Shown here piece after piece: positions 1 through 5,880 of a DNA stretch of 8,658 nucleotides; position 1 is the stretch's first letter, and each line of letters begins with the position of its first letter. Below the pieces are notes generated by a model, which was not told the DNA's origin, did no database searches, and saw nothing but the letters and a program-made list of their open reading frames with translations. The position numbers and the translations under genes were made by a program. The stretch lies in assembly GCA_022567275.1 (NCBI GenBank), contig JADFHH010000049.1, positions 1 to 8,658 on the forward strand. The letters run 5' to 3'. The DNA is from Pseudomonadota bacterium (GTDB lineage: Bacteria > Pseudomonadota > Alphaproteobacteria > Rhizobiales > Methyloligellaceae).

Positions 1-69
1 AGACTCTCCGGCGGTATCTTTCGTCGAAAAATATCCATTATCCGTAGCCCCGCGTTGTGGGATGATTCT

Positions 70-93
70 CTCCATCAATAACTGTCGATGGAG
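70..93 (+). promoter_or_regulatory. Inverted repeat overlapping the ribosome binding site of the excisionase-like gene
   Basis: Perfect 7-bp arms, CTCCATC at 70-76 and GATGGAG at 87-93, are separated by a 10-nt spacer. The right arm contains the GGAG (90-93) that serves as Shine-Dalgarno for the ATG at 102. As RNA it could form a hairpin hiding the ribosome binding site; as DNA it could be an operator for a small DNA-binding protein such as the one encoded just downstream. Both roles are inferred. Nothing else identifiable lies in 1-69. Confidence 0.4.
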
Positions 94-101
94 TGAACCA
101 G

Positions 102-329
102 ATGTCGATCAACAATCCCAATGACAACCGACTGCTAACCGAGCTAGAGGCCGCCGCGCTCCTCTCGGTGAAACCAACAACTTTGAGGCGATGGAGGTGG
201 GCCGGCCATCCGCCTCGCTTCATCAAAATCGGCGCAGCTGTCCGGTACGACCCCGAGGACCTGCAGAATTTCATCGAAGCCGGTCGCCGGTCTTCAACCT
301 CCGACAGAGGAACGGAGGTGCAACCATGA
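102..329 (+). CDS. Excisionase/AlpA-family helix-turn-helix DNA-binding protein
   Basis: A small protein of 75 residues matching the HTH_17 (excisionase/MerR-like winged helix) pattern. It has an L-T-E-x-E-A-A-x-L-L-S-V helix, then K-P-T-T-L-R-R-W-R-x-x-G as the recognition helix, then P-P-R-F-I-K-I-G-x-x-V-R-Y as the wing, and a closing D-L-x-x-F-I-E helix. Family members act as recombination directionality factors or as transcription activators in integrated elements. I chose the ATG at 102 because GGAG at 90-93 lies 8 nt upstream; an in-frame GTG at 93 would add three residues but overlaps that Shine-Dalgarno. The last codons carry GGAGG (314-318), and the stop overlaps the next start as ATGA, so the two genes are probably co-translated. 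The partner gene, a DUF3631 NTPase, supports a mobile-element origin. Which of the two roles it plays cannot be told from sequence. Confidence 0.85.
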   Translation: MSINNPNDNRLLTELEAAALLSVKPTTLRRWRWAGHPPRFIKIGAAVRYDPEDLQNFIEAGRRSSTSDRGTEVQP

Positions 330-1414
330 CCCACAAAAAAGAAGCCCCCGCCGGTCAGGGCAAGGGCCAAAAGGATCAGAAAAAAAAGTTGCATAACAAT
401 AGCATAAGACACAAGAAGAAGGAAGAGAAAAAGCCGAAGAAGAAGACTGATGCGCCGCCAATACCGGTTGATGGCAAGCAGTTGCTCGACAATCTGGTCG
501 CCCTTTTCTGCCGCCACCTCTCGCTGCCAGAAGGTGCTGCCGAGGCCATGGCGCTTTGGGTCGCCTTCGCGTGGACGTTTGATGCGTTCGACGCTTCGCC
601 GCGATTGGCTTTCACGTCACCACTGCCCGAATGCGGTAAAACGACAGCTCTGACCCTACTGGCAGGGCTGGTGCCGAGGTCCATCGCGGTCAGCAACACC
701 ACCTCGCCGGCCATATTTCGCTTGATCGACAAGGAGCCCTGCACCTTGATCATCGACGAAGCCGACACCTTCATGCAGCAGCGTGACGAGCTCGCCGGTA
801 TCCTGAATTCGGGCCACGCGCGGGCGACGGCTAATATCCTTCGTTGCGTAGGCGACAGCCATGAGCCCCGTTCGTTCTCGACCTGGGCCCCGCTTGTGAT
901 CGCGCGGATTGGGGCGCTTGACCCAGCCCTGGAAAGTCGTTCGATCGTCATCGAAATGCAACGCGATGGGCCGGGGGAACGGATTGAGCGGGTTACTTCG
1001 ACCGTCGTTTCAGATCTCGAGCCCCTGCATGACCGTCTCGAGTTGTGGGCACAACAGCATGTGGACGAGCTGCGAGAGGCCGATCCGAAAATACCCGAAG
1101 GCTTCCGTGGGCGGTTAGCGGACAACTGGCGGCCCCTCATCGCCATTGCCGAAGCTGTGTGCACCAGCTGGCTGGACCGGGCAAGAGCAATTGCCAAGCA
1201 ACTGACGGGCGAGATCGAGCCGCCGGATGCGATCCGATTGCTTGGTTCCATCAAACGGGTCTTTGACCAGAAAGGCACCGACAAGCTGCGCTCGTCGGAC
1301 CTCTGTAATGCTTTGAACCGACATTCCCCAGATGACATCCAAATTCGTGGAAATCTTACCACTGATCCACCGCCAAGTGAACGGCATCCCGTTTGCAGCC
1401 ATCCGGTAGCCTGA
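326..1414 (+). CDS. DUF3631-type P-loop NTPase of an integrated element, 3'-truncated by the IS
   Basis: The start at 326 (GGAGG at 314-318, 4-bp overlap with the preceding gene) gives 362 residues. Residues 1-43 are very lysine-rich and probably disordered, and may bind nucleic acid. The NTPase core has a Walker A variant P-L-P-E-C-G-K-T-T (99-107), Walker B L-I-I-D-E-A-D (141-147), the family signature L-N-S-G-H (160-164), a possible arginine finger near R205, and D-N-W-R-P-L-I-x-I-A-E (266-275). These are features of DUF3631 proteins, which are putative replication or helicase-type ATPases common in phages and integrative elements. Family similarity stops near residue 331, exactly where the IS terminal repeat begins. 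About 31 C-terminal residues and the stop codon are therefore read from IS DNA, and the normal C-terminal part of DUF3631 is missing. The ATPase core is intact but the protein may be non-functional. Lower GC and A-rich codons at the 5' end fit foreign origin. Confidence 0.8.
   Translation: MTHKKEAPAGQGKGQKDQKKKLHNNSIRHKKKEEKKPKKKTDAPPIPVDGKQLLDNLVALFCRHLSLPEGAAEAMALWVAFAWTFDAFDASPRLAFTSPLPECGKTTALTLLAGLVPRSIAVSNTTSPAIFRLIDKEPCTLIIDEADTFMQQRDELAGILNSGHARATANILRCVGDSHEPRSFSTWAPLVIARIGALDPALESRSIVIEMQRDGPGERIERVTSTVVSDLEPLHDRLELWAQQHVDELREADPKIPEGFRGRLADNWRPLIAIAEAVCTSWLDRARAIAKQLTGEIEPPDAIRLLGSIKRVFDQKGTDKLRSSDLCNALNRHSPDDIQIRGNLTTDPPPSERHPVCSHPVA
1318..1335 (+). repeat. Left terminal inverted repeat of the IS
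   Basis: Read inward this end is CCGACATTCCCCAGATGA. Against the other end, read inward on the minus strand from 2983, 15 of 18 positions agree. It lies at the point where similarity of the upstream NTPase to its family ends, which independently supports the boundary. Confidence 0.65.
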
Positions 1415-1515
1415 TTTTGGTGGGTTGGCAGTGCGCGGAAGGCCATTTTCCCATAATTCTCGTCATCCAGACACACTTCTCCCGCACTTTTCATCTCGCC
1501 GTCGATTTCCTCGGC

Positions 1516-2919
1516 CTACGCCGGAACGGGTCTTCGTCGCAGGTCATCAATCAGGCCCAGGATTTTCTGGAACAGACTTCGTGACACGGCAACCTCGGCC
1601 AATTGGAAAGTGACATAACGGCCATGACTGACCACTTTCGCGCCGATCTTCACCAGCTTCTCCCGTAGCGTGGTCAACGACCAATGCTCCACCTCCTTCG
1701 GCAATGCAAGCGTCCGCATGAAGTTGGCGAGATTGTAGGCCAGGGCGTGAAGCTGGAGCCGAACCTCGTTGTTGCGGAACTTGCGGCATGACAGCCGGGT
1801 CCATTTGATGGCGTATTTGCCTTCCTTGATGTACTGCTCCGCCGTCCCCCGGTGATTGTAAAACGCCACCACCCGTTCGGCGGGCCGAGATAAATTGGTA
1901 ACGATGTAGCCGACACGGGGAACCAGCTCGCCGGGATGCCATTCCACCCCCGCCCTTCGCGGGGGCAGGCTCTTGGCCACCACGCGCCGCTTCCTGTCCC
2001 AGCTTCCAGCCTGATAGCTGAAGCTGGCGTAGAACCGCCGCACATACTTGGCCGGACGGCCGGCAGGGCGCGCCAGGAGATATGCGATGCTCTCCTGGAG
2101 CACCTTGTTGGCCGGCAACCGGATCGCGTACACCAAGCCCTCGGCTTCGAGGTATTCGTAGATCTCCGGCGAGGCGAAGGCGGCGTCGCCCCGGAAATAC
2201 AGCCGTACCTTGCGACCCTTGTAGCGAACGACAACCGGCTTCAGCACGCGTTCCCAGTCATCGGCGCTGTGAACGTTGCCGGGGCGCAGGGAACACCGTT
2301 CAAGGTCGCCGAACTGGTTGAACAGGAACAGAGGGTGGTAGCAGGTGCAGCCGAAGTGGCCGTTGTAGGCTGTGCCTTCCTGATCGCCATGGGTCGGGCT
2401 GACGCTTGAGTCCATGTCGAGGATGATCATCTTCGGCGGGTGCCGGTCATGCACACGGTCGATCCAAATGCCGGAAAGTTCGGTCAATGCGGCAAAGTTC
2501 TCGTCGCTGGCCAGAAGCTGCGTCTCGAAGCGTCCCATCTGGCTGGTGGAAGCGGCCTGTCTTTCGATGGCCTTGCCGCCGACGATCCACCGCATGGCGG
2601 GATCGCGTCCCAGGCGGTCGGCGTCGTTGACGTCGTCATAACCGCCAACGCGTCCAAACAACGACTGACGGAACTGACCCGTCATGCCGTGCCGTCCGTT
2701 CTTGCCGGTACGGTTGTCTTGGAAAACCTCCCCTGCAATCTCAGTCAGGCCAAGAGCATCGTCAAGCTCCCGATAGGCAAGCAATCCGGCGTCAGAGGTG
2801 ATCCTGGAACCGTGAAATTCAAGCTTCAGGCGGCGATCAAAATCAACCCGCAAAGGGGGCTTTCCGGTTTCACCCGCCGGGTGACGTGGGAGGCGTTTGC
2901 TATGATGTATGTACTGCAT
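1516..2919 (-). CDS. IS1380-family transposase
   Basis: 467 residues, a little longer than usual for the family. It is a DDE transposase catalysing cut-and-paste movement of the surrounding element. Recognisable stretches are R-I-T-S-D-A-G-L-L (39-47), I-I-L-D-M-D-S-S (165-172, first acidic residues D168/D170), Y-F-R-G-D-A-A-F (241-248, second acidic residue D245), F-Y-N-x-R-G-T-A-E-Q-Y-I-K-E-G-K (353-368, E361/E366 as the likely third), and the C-terminal L-H-A-L-A-Y-N-L-x-N-F (390-400). There is no frameshift or internal stop. Residues 317-324 (SLPPRRAG) interrupt a stretch that, as I recall the family, normally reads R-R-V-V-A-K-V-E-W-H-P-G without a gap; they are encoded by a palindrome described separately. 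This may impair activity, although the reading frame is kept. The Shine-Dalgarno before the ATG at 2919 is weak, as is common for transposases. Confidence 0.95.
   Translation of the reverse strand: MQYIHHSKRLPRHPAGETGKPPLRVDFDRRLKLEFHGSRITSDAGLLAYRELDDALGLTEIAGEVFQDNRTGKNGRHGMTGQFRQSLFGRVGGYDDVNDADRLGRDPAMRWIVGGKAIERQAASTSQMGRFETQLLASDENFAALTELSGIWIDRVHDRHPPKMIILDMDSSVSPTHGDQEGTAYNGHFGCTCYHPLFLFNQFGDLERCSLRPGNVHSADDWERVLKPVVVRYKGRKVRLYFRGDAAFASPEIYEYLEAEGLVYAIRLPANKVLQESIAYLLARPAGRPAKYVRRFYASFSYQAGSWDRKRRVVAKSLPPRRAGVEWHPGELVPRVGYIVTNLSRPAERVVAFYNHRGTAEQYIKEGKYAIKWTRLSCRKFRNNEVRLQLHALAYNLANFMRTLALPKEVEHWSLTTLREKLVKIGAKVVSHGRYVTFQLAEVAVSRSLFQKILGLIDDLRRRPVPA
1947..1971 (-). repeat. Small GC-rich palindromic element inserted in frame in the transposase gene
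   Basis: The stem CCCCCGC (1947-1953) pairs perfectly with GCGGGGG (1959-1965) around a 5-nt loop, followed by a short CAGGCT tail. The unit that appears extra relative to the family is 24 nt (1948-1971), encoding SLPPRRAG. Palindromes of this kind (a C-run/G-run stem with a TTC-like loop) occur as dispersed REP-like repeats in alphaproteobacterial genomes. That this is one of them is inferred from its shape and from its position as an in-frame insert; no second copy is visible in this window. Confidence 0.55.
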
Positions 2920-2965
2920 TGATTCTTATAGCAGAATTTACATCTCGCGGGACAGAATATCCGTT

Positions 2966-2983
2966 TCATCTGGGAAATGGGGG
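2966..2983 (-). repeat. Right terminal inverted repeat of the IS
   Basis: Read inward on the minus strand this end is CCCCCATTTCCCAGATGA, pairing with the left end at 1318-1335. It lies about 47 nt upstream of the transposase start and 35 nt upstream of the DUF2336 gene start. Confidence 0.65.
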
Positions 2984-3018
2984 TTAGAACATTAGAAACC
3001 TGCGAGTGAGACACTGTC

Positions 3019-4188
3019 GTGGGATTGAATCATCGGGTGGAGTGGATGCTGCAAACACGCAAGTGTCTCGATGAGATTAACGAGCTGTATCAGTCCGGGC
3101 CAGCCGATATGGGGCCCGATCTGCTTGACCGGGTCGTGGATCTCTATTTTGTGACCGTGGACCAGCACACCGCGGAGGACACCGATGCGTTCGGCGATGT
3201 CATGACACGCATGGCGTTCGCCGGCGACGGCATGGTGCGCGCCAAATTGGCGGAGCGCATGTGCCGGGAGGAAATCGCTCCGCTGGAACTTCTGCGCGCG
3301 CTGGCATGCGATGATATCATCACGGCGCGGCCCGTCCTGCAATTTTCCCCATGCTTGCGTGAAGGCGACCTCATATCAATCCTGGGGCAAGTGGATCAGG
3401 ACCACATGTTCGCCACCGCGCAACGCGTTGAACTCCCTATTCCTGTGACCAATCTCCTCATGCAGCTTGGTACGGAGATGGTTCTGGTTGCCATGGCCCG
3501 CAATACCAGCGCGCGGTTTTCACCTGATGGTAAAGAACGCCTGAGAGAAGTGGCGCGAAGCTGTGCCGATTTGCACGATGCGCTCAAGCTGCGCTGCGAT
3601 ATGAAGCGGGGCCACATCACCCGCCTGAAACGGCTTGCGAACCCCCGGTTCTGGCAGCGAATGGCTGTATCCCTCATCATGACGGAGGTGCAATATGCAG
3701 AAGCGGCAGCCGAACAGCTGCTGGCCACGGACAAGCAAGAACCACAGGTTGATCCCGAAATCGCCGAACAGCCGCCGGAACAGGAGGGCAATCCTTATTC
3801 CGATGAAATGCCAGGCGGTATTATATCTGAAAATGAGCTTGAGAGTGTTGCGAAAGCAGGAGATGTCGAGAAAACGGTAGAGCACTTCTCCACACTCGTG
3901 CGACTCAGCCAGGACATGACGAGACATTGCTTGTTTGAGGCGCATATCACGGCGTTGCTGGTTCTTTGCAAGGCGCACAAGCTGGCGCAGAGGACCTTTA
4001 CCTCCCTGCTGTTATTACGAGAAAAACACACCGGCGAGTCAACCAATGACACCGTCGGTCTCATGCGGCGTTATGACGGAATGACGTCGGAAACCGCGCA
4101 ACGCGTTATCCGTTTTTCGGACAAGCGCCAGAAAGCCGATAATGCGGAGAAAAGAAAATCGGACGAGCCCCAGGCCCTGGCCTCATAA
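3019..4188 (+). CDS. DUF2336 domain-containing protein
   Basis: 389 residues with no signal peptide or membrane segment, so probably cytoplasmic. Residues about 37-165 match the DUF2336 family of Alphaproteobacteria, an all-helical, HEAT-like region. Examples are V-V-D-L-Y-F (39-44), V-R-A-K-L-A-E-R (73-80), A-P-L-E-L-L-R-A-L-A-x-D-D (87-99), A-R-P-V-L-x-x-S-P-x-L (103-113) and D-L-I-S-I-L (117-122). An acidic, proline-rich linker (about 240-267) separates this from a second helical part (about 268-365), followed by a charged tail. The biochemical function of the family is not known to me. I took the GTG at 3019, with GAG-rich sequence 9-15 nt upstream; the ATG at 3046 is an alternative that keeps the whole domain. 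The IS ends only 35 bp upstream, so the native promoter has probably been displaced. The 3' end overlaps the convergent regulator gene by 6 bp. Confidence 0.8.
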   Translation: MGLNHRVEWMLQTRKCLDEINELYQSGPADMGPDLLDRVVDLYFVTVDQHTAEDTDAFGDVMTRMAFAGDGMVRAKLAERMCREEIAPLELLRALACDDIITARPVLQFSPCLREGDLISILGQVDQDHMFATAQRVELPIPVTNLLMQLGTEMVLVAMARNTSARFSPDGKERLREVARSCADLHDALKLRCDMKRGHITRLKRLANPRFWQRMAVSLIMTEVQYAEAAAEQLLATDKQEPQVDPEIAEQPPEQEGNPYSDEMPGGIISENELESVAKAGDVEKTVEHFSTLVRLSQDMTRHCLFEAHITALLVLCKAHKLAQRTFTSLLLLREKHTGESTNDTVGLMRRYDGMTSETAQRVIRFSDKRQKADNAEKRKSDEPQALAS

Positions 4189-4680
4189 CCCCCCTGATAC
4201 CAGTGCTTCACTCTTGATCGGCACGCCCGGCGCGAATTTGGAGCGGCGGATGGCAAGCGATGTCTTCACCGCGGCCACATTGGGAGCAGCGGTCAGATCA
4301 TTGATGATGAAGTCCTGAAACGCACCAAGGTCCGGCGCGACGCATTTCAGCATGAAATCGATTTCACCCGACAACATGAAACATTCGCGCACGATGGACC
4401 AATCGCGGACACGATCCTCGAACGCCAGCAAATCAGCCTCCGATTGGCGATGCAGGCCGACCATGGCGAAGGCGCTGACATCGAACCCGGCCAGCTTTTC
4501 ATCGATCAACGCGCAATAACCGCCGATGATGCCGGCTTCTTCCAGCGCGCGCACCCGGCGCAAGCAAGGCGGAGCGGTAATGCCGGCCCGGCGTGCCAGC
4601 TCCACATTGGTGATGCGGCCGTCGGCCTGCAACTGTTCAAGGATCAGCCAGTCGGTCTTGTCGAGGCGGGCGGCGATCAT
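4183..4680 (-). CDS. Lrp/AsnC-family transcriptional regulator
   Basis: 165 residues, the standard Lrp length. The N-terminal helix-turn-helix covers about 6-52: L-D-x-x-D-W-L-I-L-E-Q-L-Q-x-D-G-R, then N-V-E-L-A-R-R-A-G-I and the recognition helix P-P-C-L-R-R-V-R-A-L-E-E-A-G-I-I. The C-terminal RAM (amino-acid-binding, oligomerisation) domain covers about 66-147, including V-R-E-C-F-M-L-S-G-E-I-D-F-M-L-K (97-112) and P-N-V-A-A-V-K-T-S (133-141). Such proteins sense an amino acid or related small molecule and bind DNA as dimers to octamers. A clear Shine-Dalgarno, GAGGGG (4690-4695 on the minus strand), lies 9 nt before the ATG at 4680. It diverges from the ELM1-SDR-ACAD-kinase operon across a 165-bp gap, so it may regulate itself and perhaps that operon. 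The effector is unknown. Confidence 0.93.
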   Translation of the reverse strand: MIAARLDKTDWLILEQLQADGRITNVELARRAGITAPPCLRRVRALEEAGIIGGYCALIDEKLAGFDVSAFAMVGLHRQSEADLLAFEDRVRDWSIVRECFMLSGEIDFMLKCVAPDLGAFQDFIINDLTAAPNVAAVKTSLAIRRSKFAPGVPIKSEALVSGGL

Positions 4681-4742
4681 TGCGTATGTCCCCTCAATTT
4701 ATCGCGGATGGACAGGAGCACGCCACAACCGCTAAATGTTAA

Positions 4743-4789
4743 GGGTCAGGACCCGCTGCACGCAATGATATTACGCCATTGAGAACAAT
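4743..4789. promoter_or_regulatory. Cluster of inverted repeats between the divergent Lrp-type gene and the ELM1 operon
   Basis: Three inverted repeats lie close together. GGGTC-AG-GACCC is at 4743-4754. CAATG and CATTG at 4763-4767 and 4777-4781 flank an AT-rich 9-nt centre, and ATTG-AGAA-CAAT is at 4778-4789 and shares a half-site with the previous repeat. The AT-centred 19-bp palindrome is the sort of site bound by Lrp/AsnC dimers, and the spacing of CAAT/ATTG half-sites suggests more than one bound dimer. The region must also hold the promoters for both directions, but I could not identify convincing -35/-10 pairs; TAATAT at 4819-4824 is a weak -10 candidate for the plus-strand operon. 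Confidence 0.35.
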
Positions 4790-4845
4790 CTGCAAATAGA
4801 TGAGCGCTTTGTCTTCCCTAATATTGCCGAGAGAAGGGTTTTTCC

Positions 4846-5880
4846 ATGCCGGCTAGCCTCAAGCGAACGGCAAAAACCCGCCGGGCGTGGATCATCACGG
4901 ATGGCTCGGCCGGTATGGAGATTCAGGCGGCGGGCGTGGCCCAGGCGCTCGGCGCGGATATCGCGATCAAGCGGGTGCGCCCGCGCGGTCCATGGCGGTG
5001 GCTGGCGCCGTGGGGCCCGATTGACCCGCGCGAGCGCTTCGGCCGGGAGGACAGCCAGTTCGCCCCGCCCTGGCCCGACATCGCCGTGGCCTGCGGCCGC
5101 TTGAGCATCCCGGCGATCCGCGCCGTGCGCAAGGCCTCCCCCGACACCTACACCGTTGTGATCCCGGATCCGCGCGCCGGTGCGGGCATAGCCGACCTCA
5201 TCGCCGTGCCGGCCCATGACAAACCCACGGGCGACAACGTTATTCATACGCTCACCGCGCCGCATGGCTTTTCGCAGCAGCGCCTCGCACGCTTGCGCCG
5301 CAAGATGCCGAAGGATATCGCCGCCCTGCCCGCTCCAAGAGTGGCGGTAATATTAGGCGGCCCCAATGCGGTCTATGGTTTCTCGATTGAAGATTCCGCG
5401 CGCCTTGGCGGTTCGCTGGCGTCAATGGCGGCGCTCGGCGCGAGTTTTCTGATTACCGTATCGCGCCGCTCCCCGCCCTATGTTCTCGACGCAATACGCA
5501 AAGCTACGCAACACGCCAAACGAATTGTTTGGGACGGTAAGGGCACAAATCCTTACGAGAACTGGCTTGCTCATGCCGACATATTCGTGGTCACCGCCGA
5601 TTCAGTGAACATGACGGGTGAAGCTTGCGCCACCGGCAAACCGGTCTATGTGTTCGAGCCGGACGGTGGATCGGCGAAGTTCAACAGATTCCACGAAGGT
5701 TTGCGGCGATATGGCGCCACGAGGAGGCTGCCCGAGACCTTCTCGCAGCTTGAAACCTGGGCCTATCCCCCGCTGGACTCCACGCCGCAGATCGCAACCG
5801 AAATCGAGAAGAGATGGCGTGAAAAAATGCAGGCAATGCGTCATCGTCCAAACGATATGAAAACAGGGACACGACAATGA
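4846..5880 (+). CDS. ELM1-family (DUF1022) protein, GT-B-like fold
   Basis: 344 residues, first gene of a tight operon. The N-terminal W-I-I-T-D-G-S-A-G-M-E-I-Q-A-x-G-V-A-Q-A-L-G (15-36) and the later V-I-L-G-G-P-N-A-V-Y-G-F (168-179) match the family named after plant mitochondrial fission protein ELM1 (PF06258). So do V-V-T-A-D-S-V-N-M-T-G-E-A-C-A-T-G-K-P-V-Y-V-F (248-270) and K-F-N-R-F-H-E-G-L-R-R-Y-G (278-290). The C-terminal signature resembles the nucleotide-sugar-binding half of GT-B glycosyltransferases, but bacterial members have no settled reaction that I know of. No signal peptide is seen, and the basic N-terminus (K-R-T-A-K-T-R-R) precedes the first strand. GAGAAGGG at 4831-4838 lies 7 nt before the start. 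Its stop overlaps the next start (ATGA), implying translational coupling with the SDR. Why it travels with fatty-acid-type catabolic genes is unclear. Confidence 0.88.
   Translation: MPASLKRTAKTRRAWIITDGSAGMEIQAAGVAQALGADIAIKRVRPRGPWRWLAPWGPIDPRERFGREDSQFAPPWPDIAVACGRLSIPAIRAVRKASPDTYTVVIPDPRAGAGIADLIAVPAHDKPTGDNVIHTLTAPHGFSQQRLARLRRKMPKDIAALPAPRVAVILGGPNAVYGFSIEDSARLGGSLASMAALGASFLITVSRRSPPYVLDAIRKATQHAKRIVWDGKGTNPYENWLAHADIFVVTADSVNMTGEACATGKPVYVFEPDGGSAKFNRFHEGLRRYGATRRLPETFSQLETWAYPPLDSTPQIATEIEKRWREKMQAMRHRPNDMKTGTRQ

Larger units (their letters stand above)
1318..2983 (-). mobile_element. IS1380-family insertion sequence
   Basis: The boundaries are set by imperfect terminal inverted repeats, best read as CC-starting ends at 1318 and 2983. 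The inner 14 bp, 1322-1335 against the complement of 2966-2979, match at 13 positions. The resulting length of about 1.66 kb is what is usual for IS1380-family elements. It encodes one transposase on the minus strand, with about 198 nt of non-coding sequence at its 3' side (1318-1515) and about 64 nt at its 5' side. The flanking tetranucleotides (tgaa on the left, ttag on the right) do not match, so no target duplication is visible. Exact ends are uncertain by a few bases. Confidence 0.75.

Noticed and set aside
1..69. tRNA end or attachment site at the left edge
   Set aside because: No T-arm, acceptor stem or CCA pattern and no repeated core could be seen; the stretch is too short to judge.
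1443..1464. CCATTTTCCCATAAT at 1443 as an alternative left IS end, partly matching the right end
   Set aside because: It needs a gap to align and gives an element of only about 1.54 kb. The 1318-1335 repeat matches better, gives the usual family length and coincides with the break in the NTPase gene.
376..1494. 372-codon open frame on the minus strand across the NTPase gene and the IS end
   Set aside because: It crosses the IS boundary and is antisense to a gene with clear Walker motifs; its serine/arginine-rich product has no recognisable domain.
1936..2922. Plus-strand open frames within the IS
   Set aside because: They are antisense to the IS1380 transposase, which is recognisable along its whole length.
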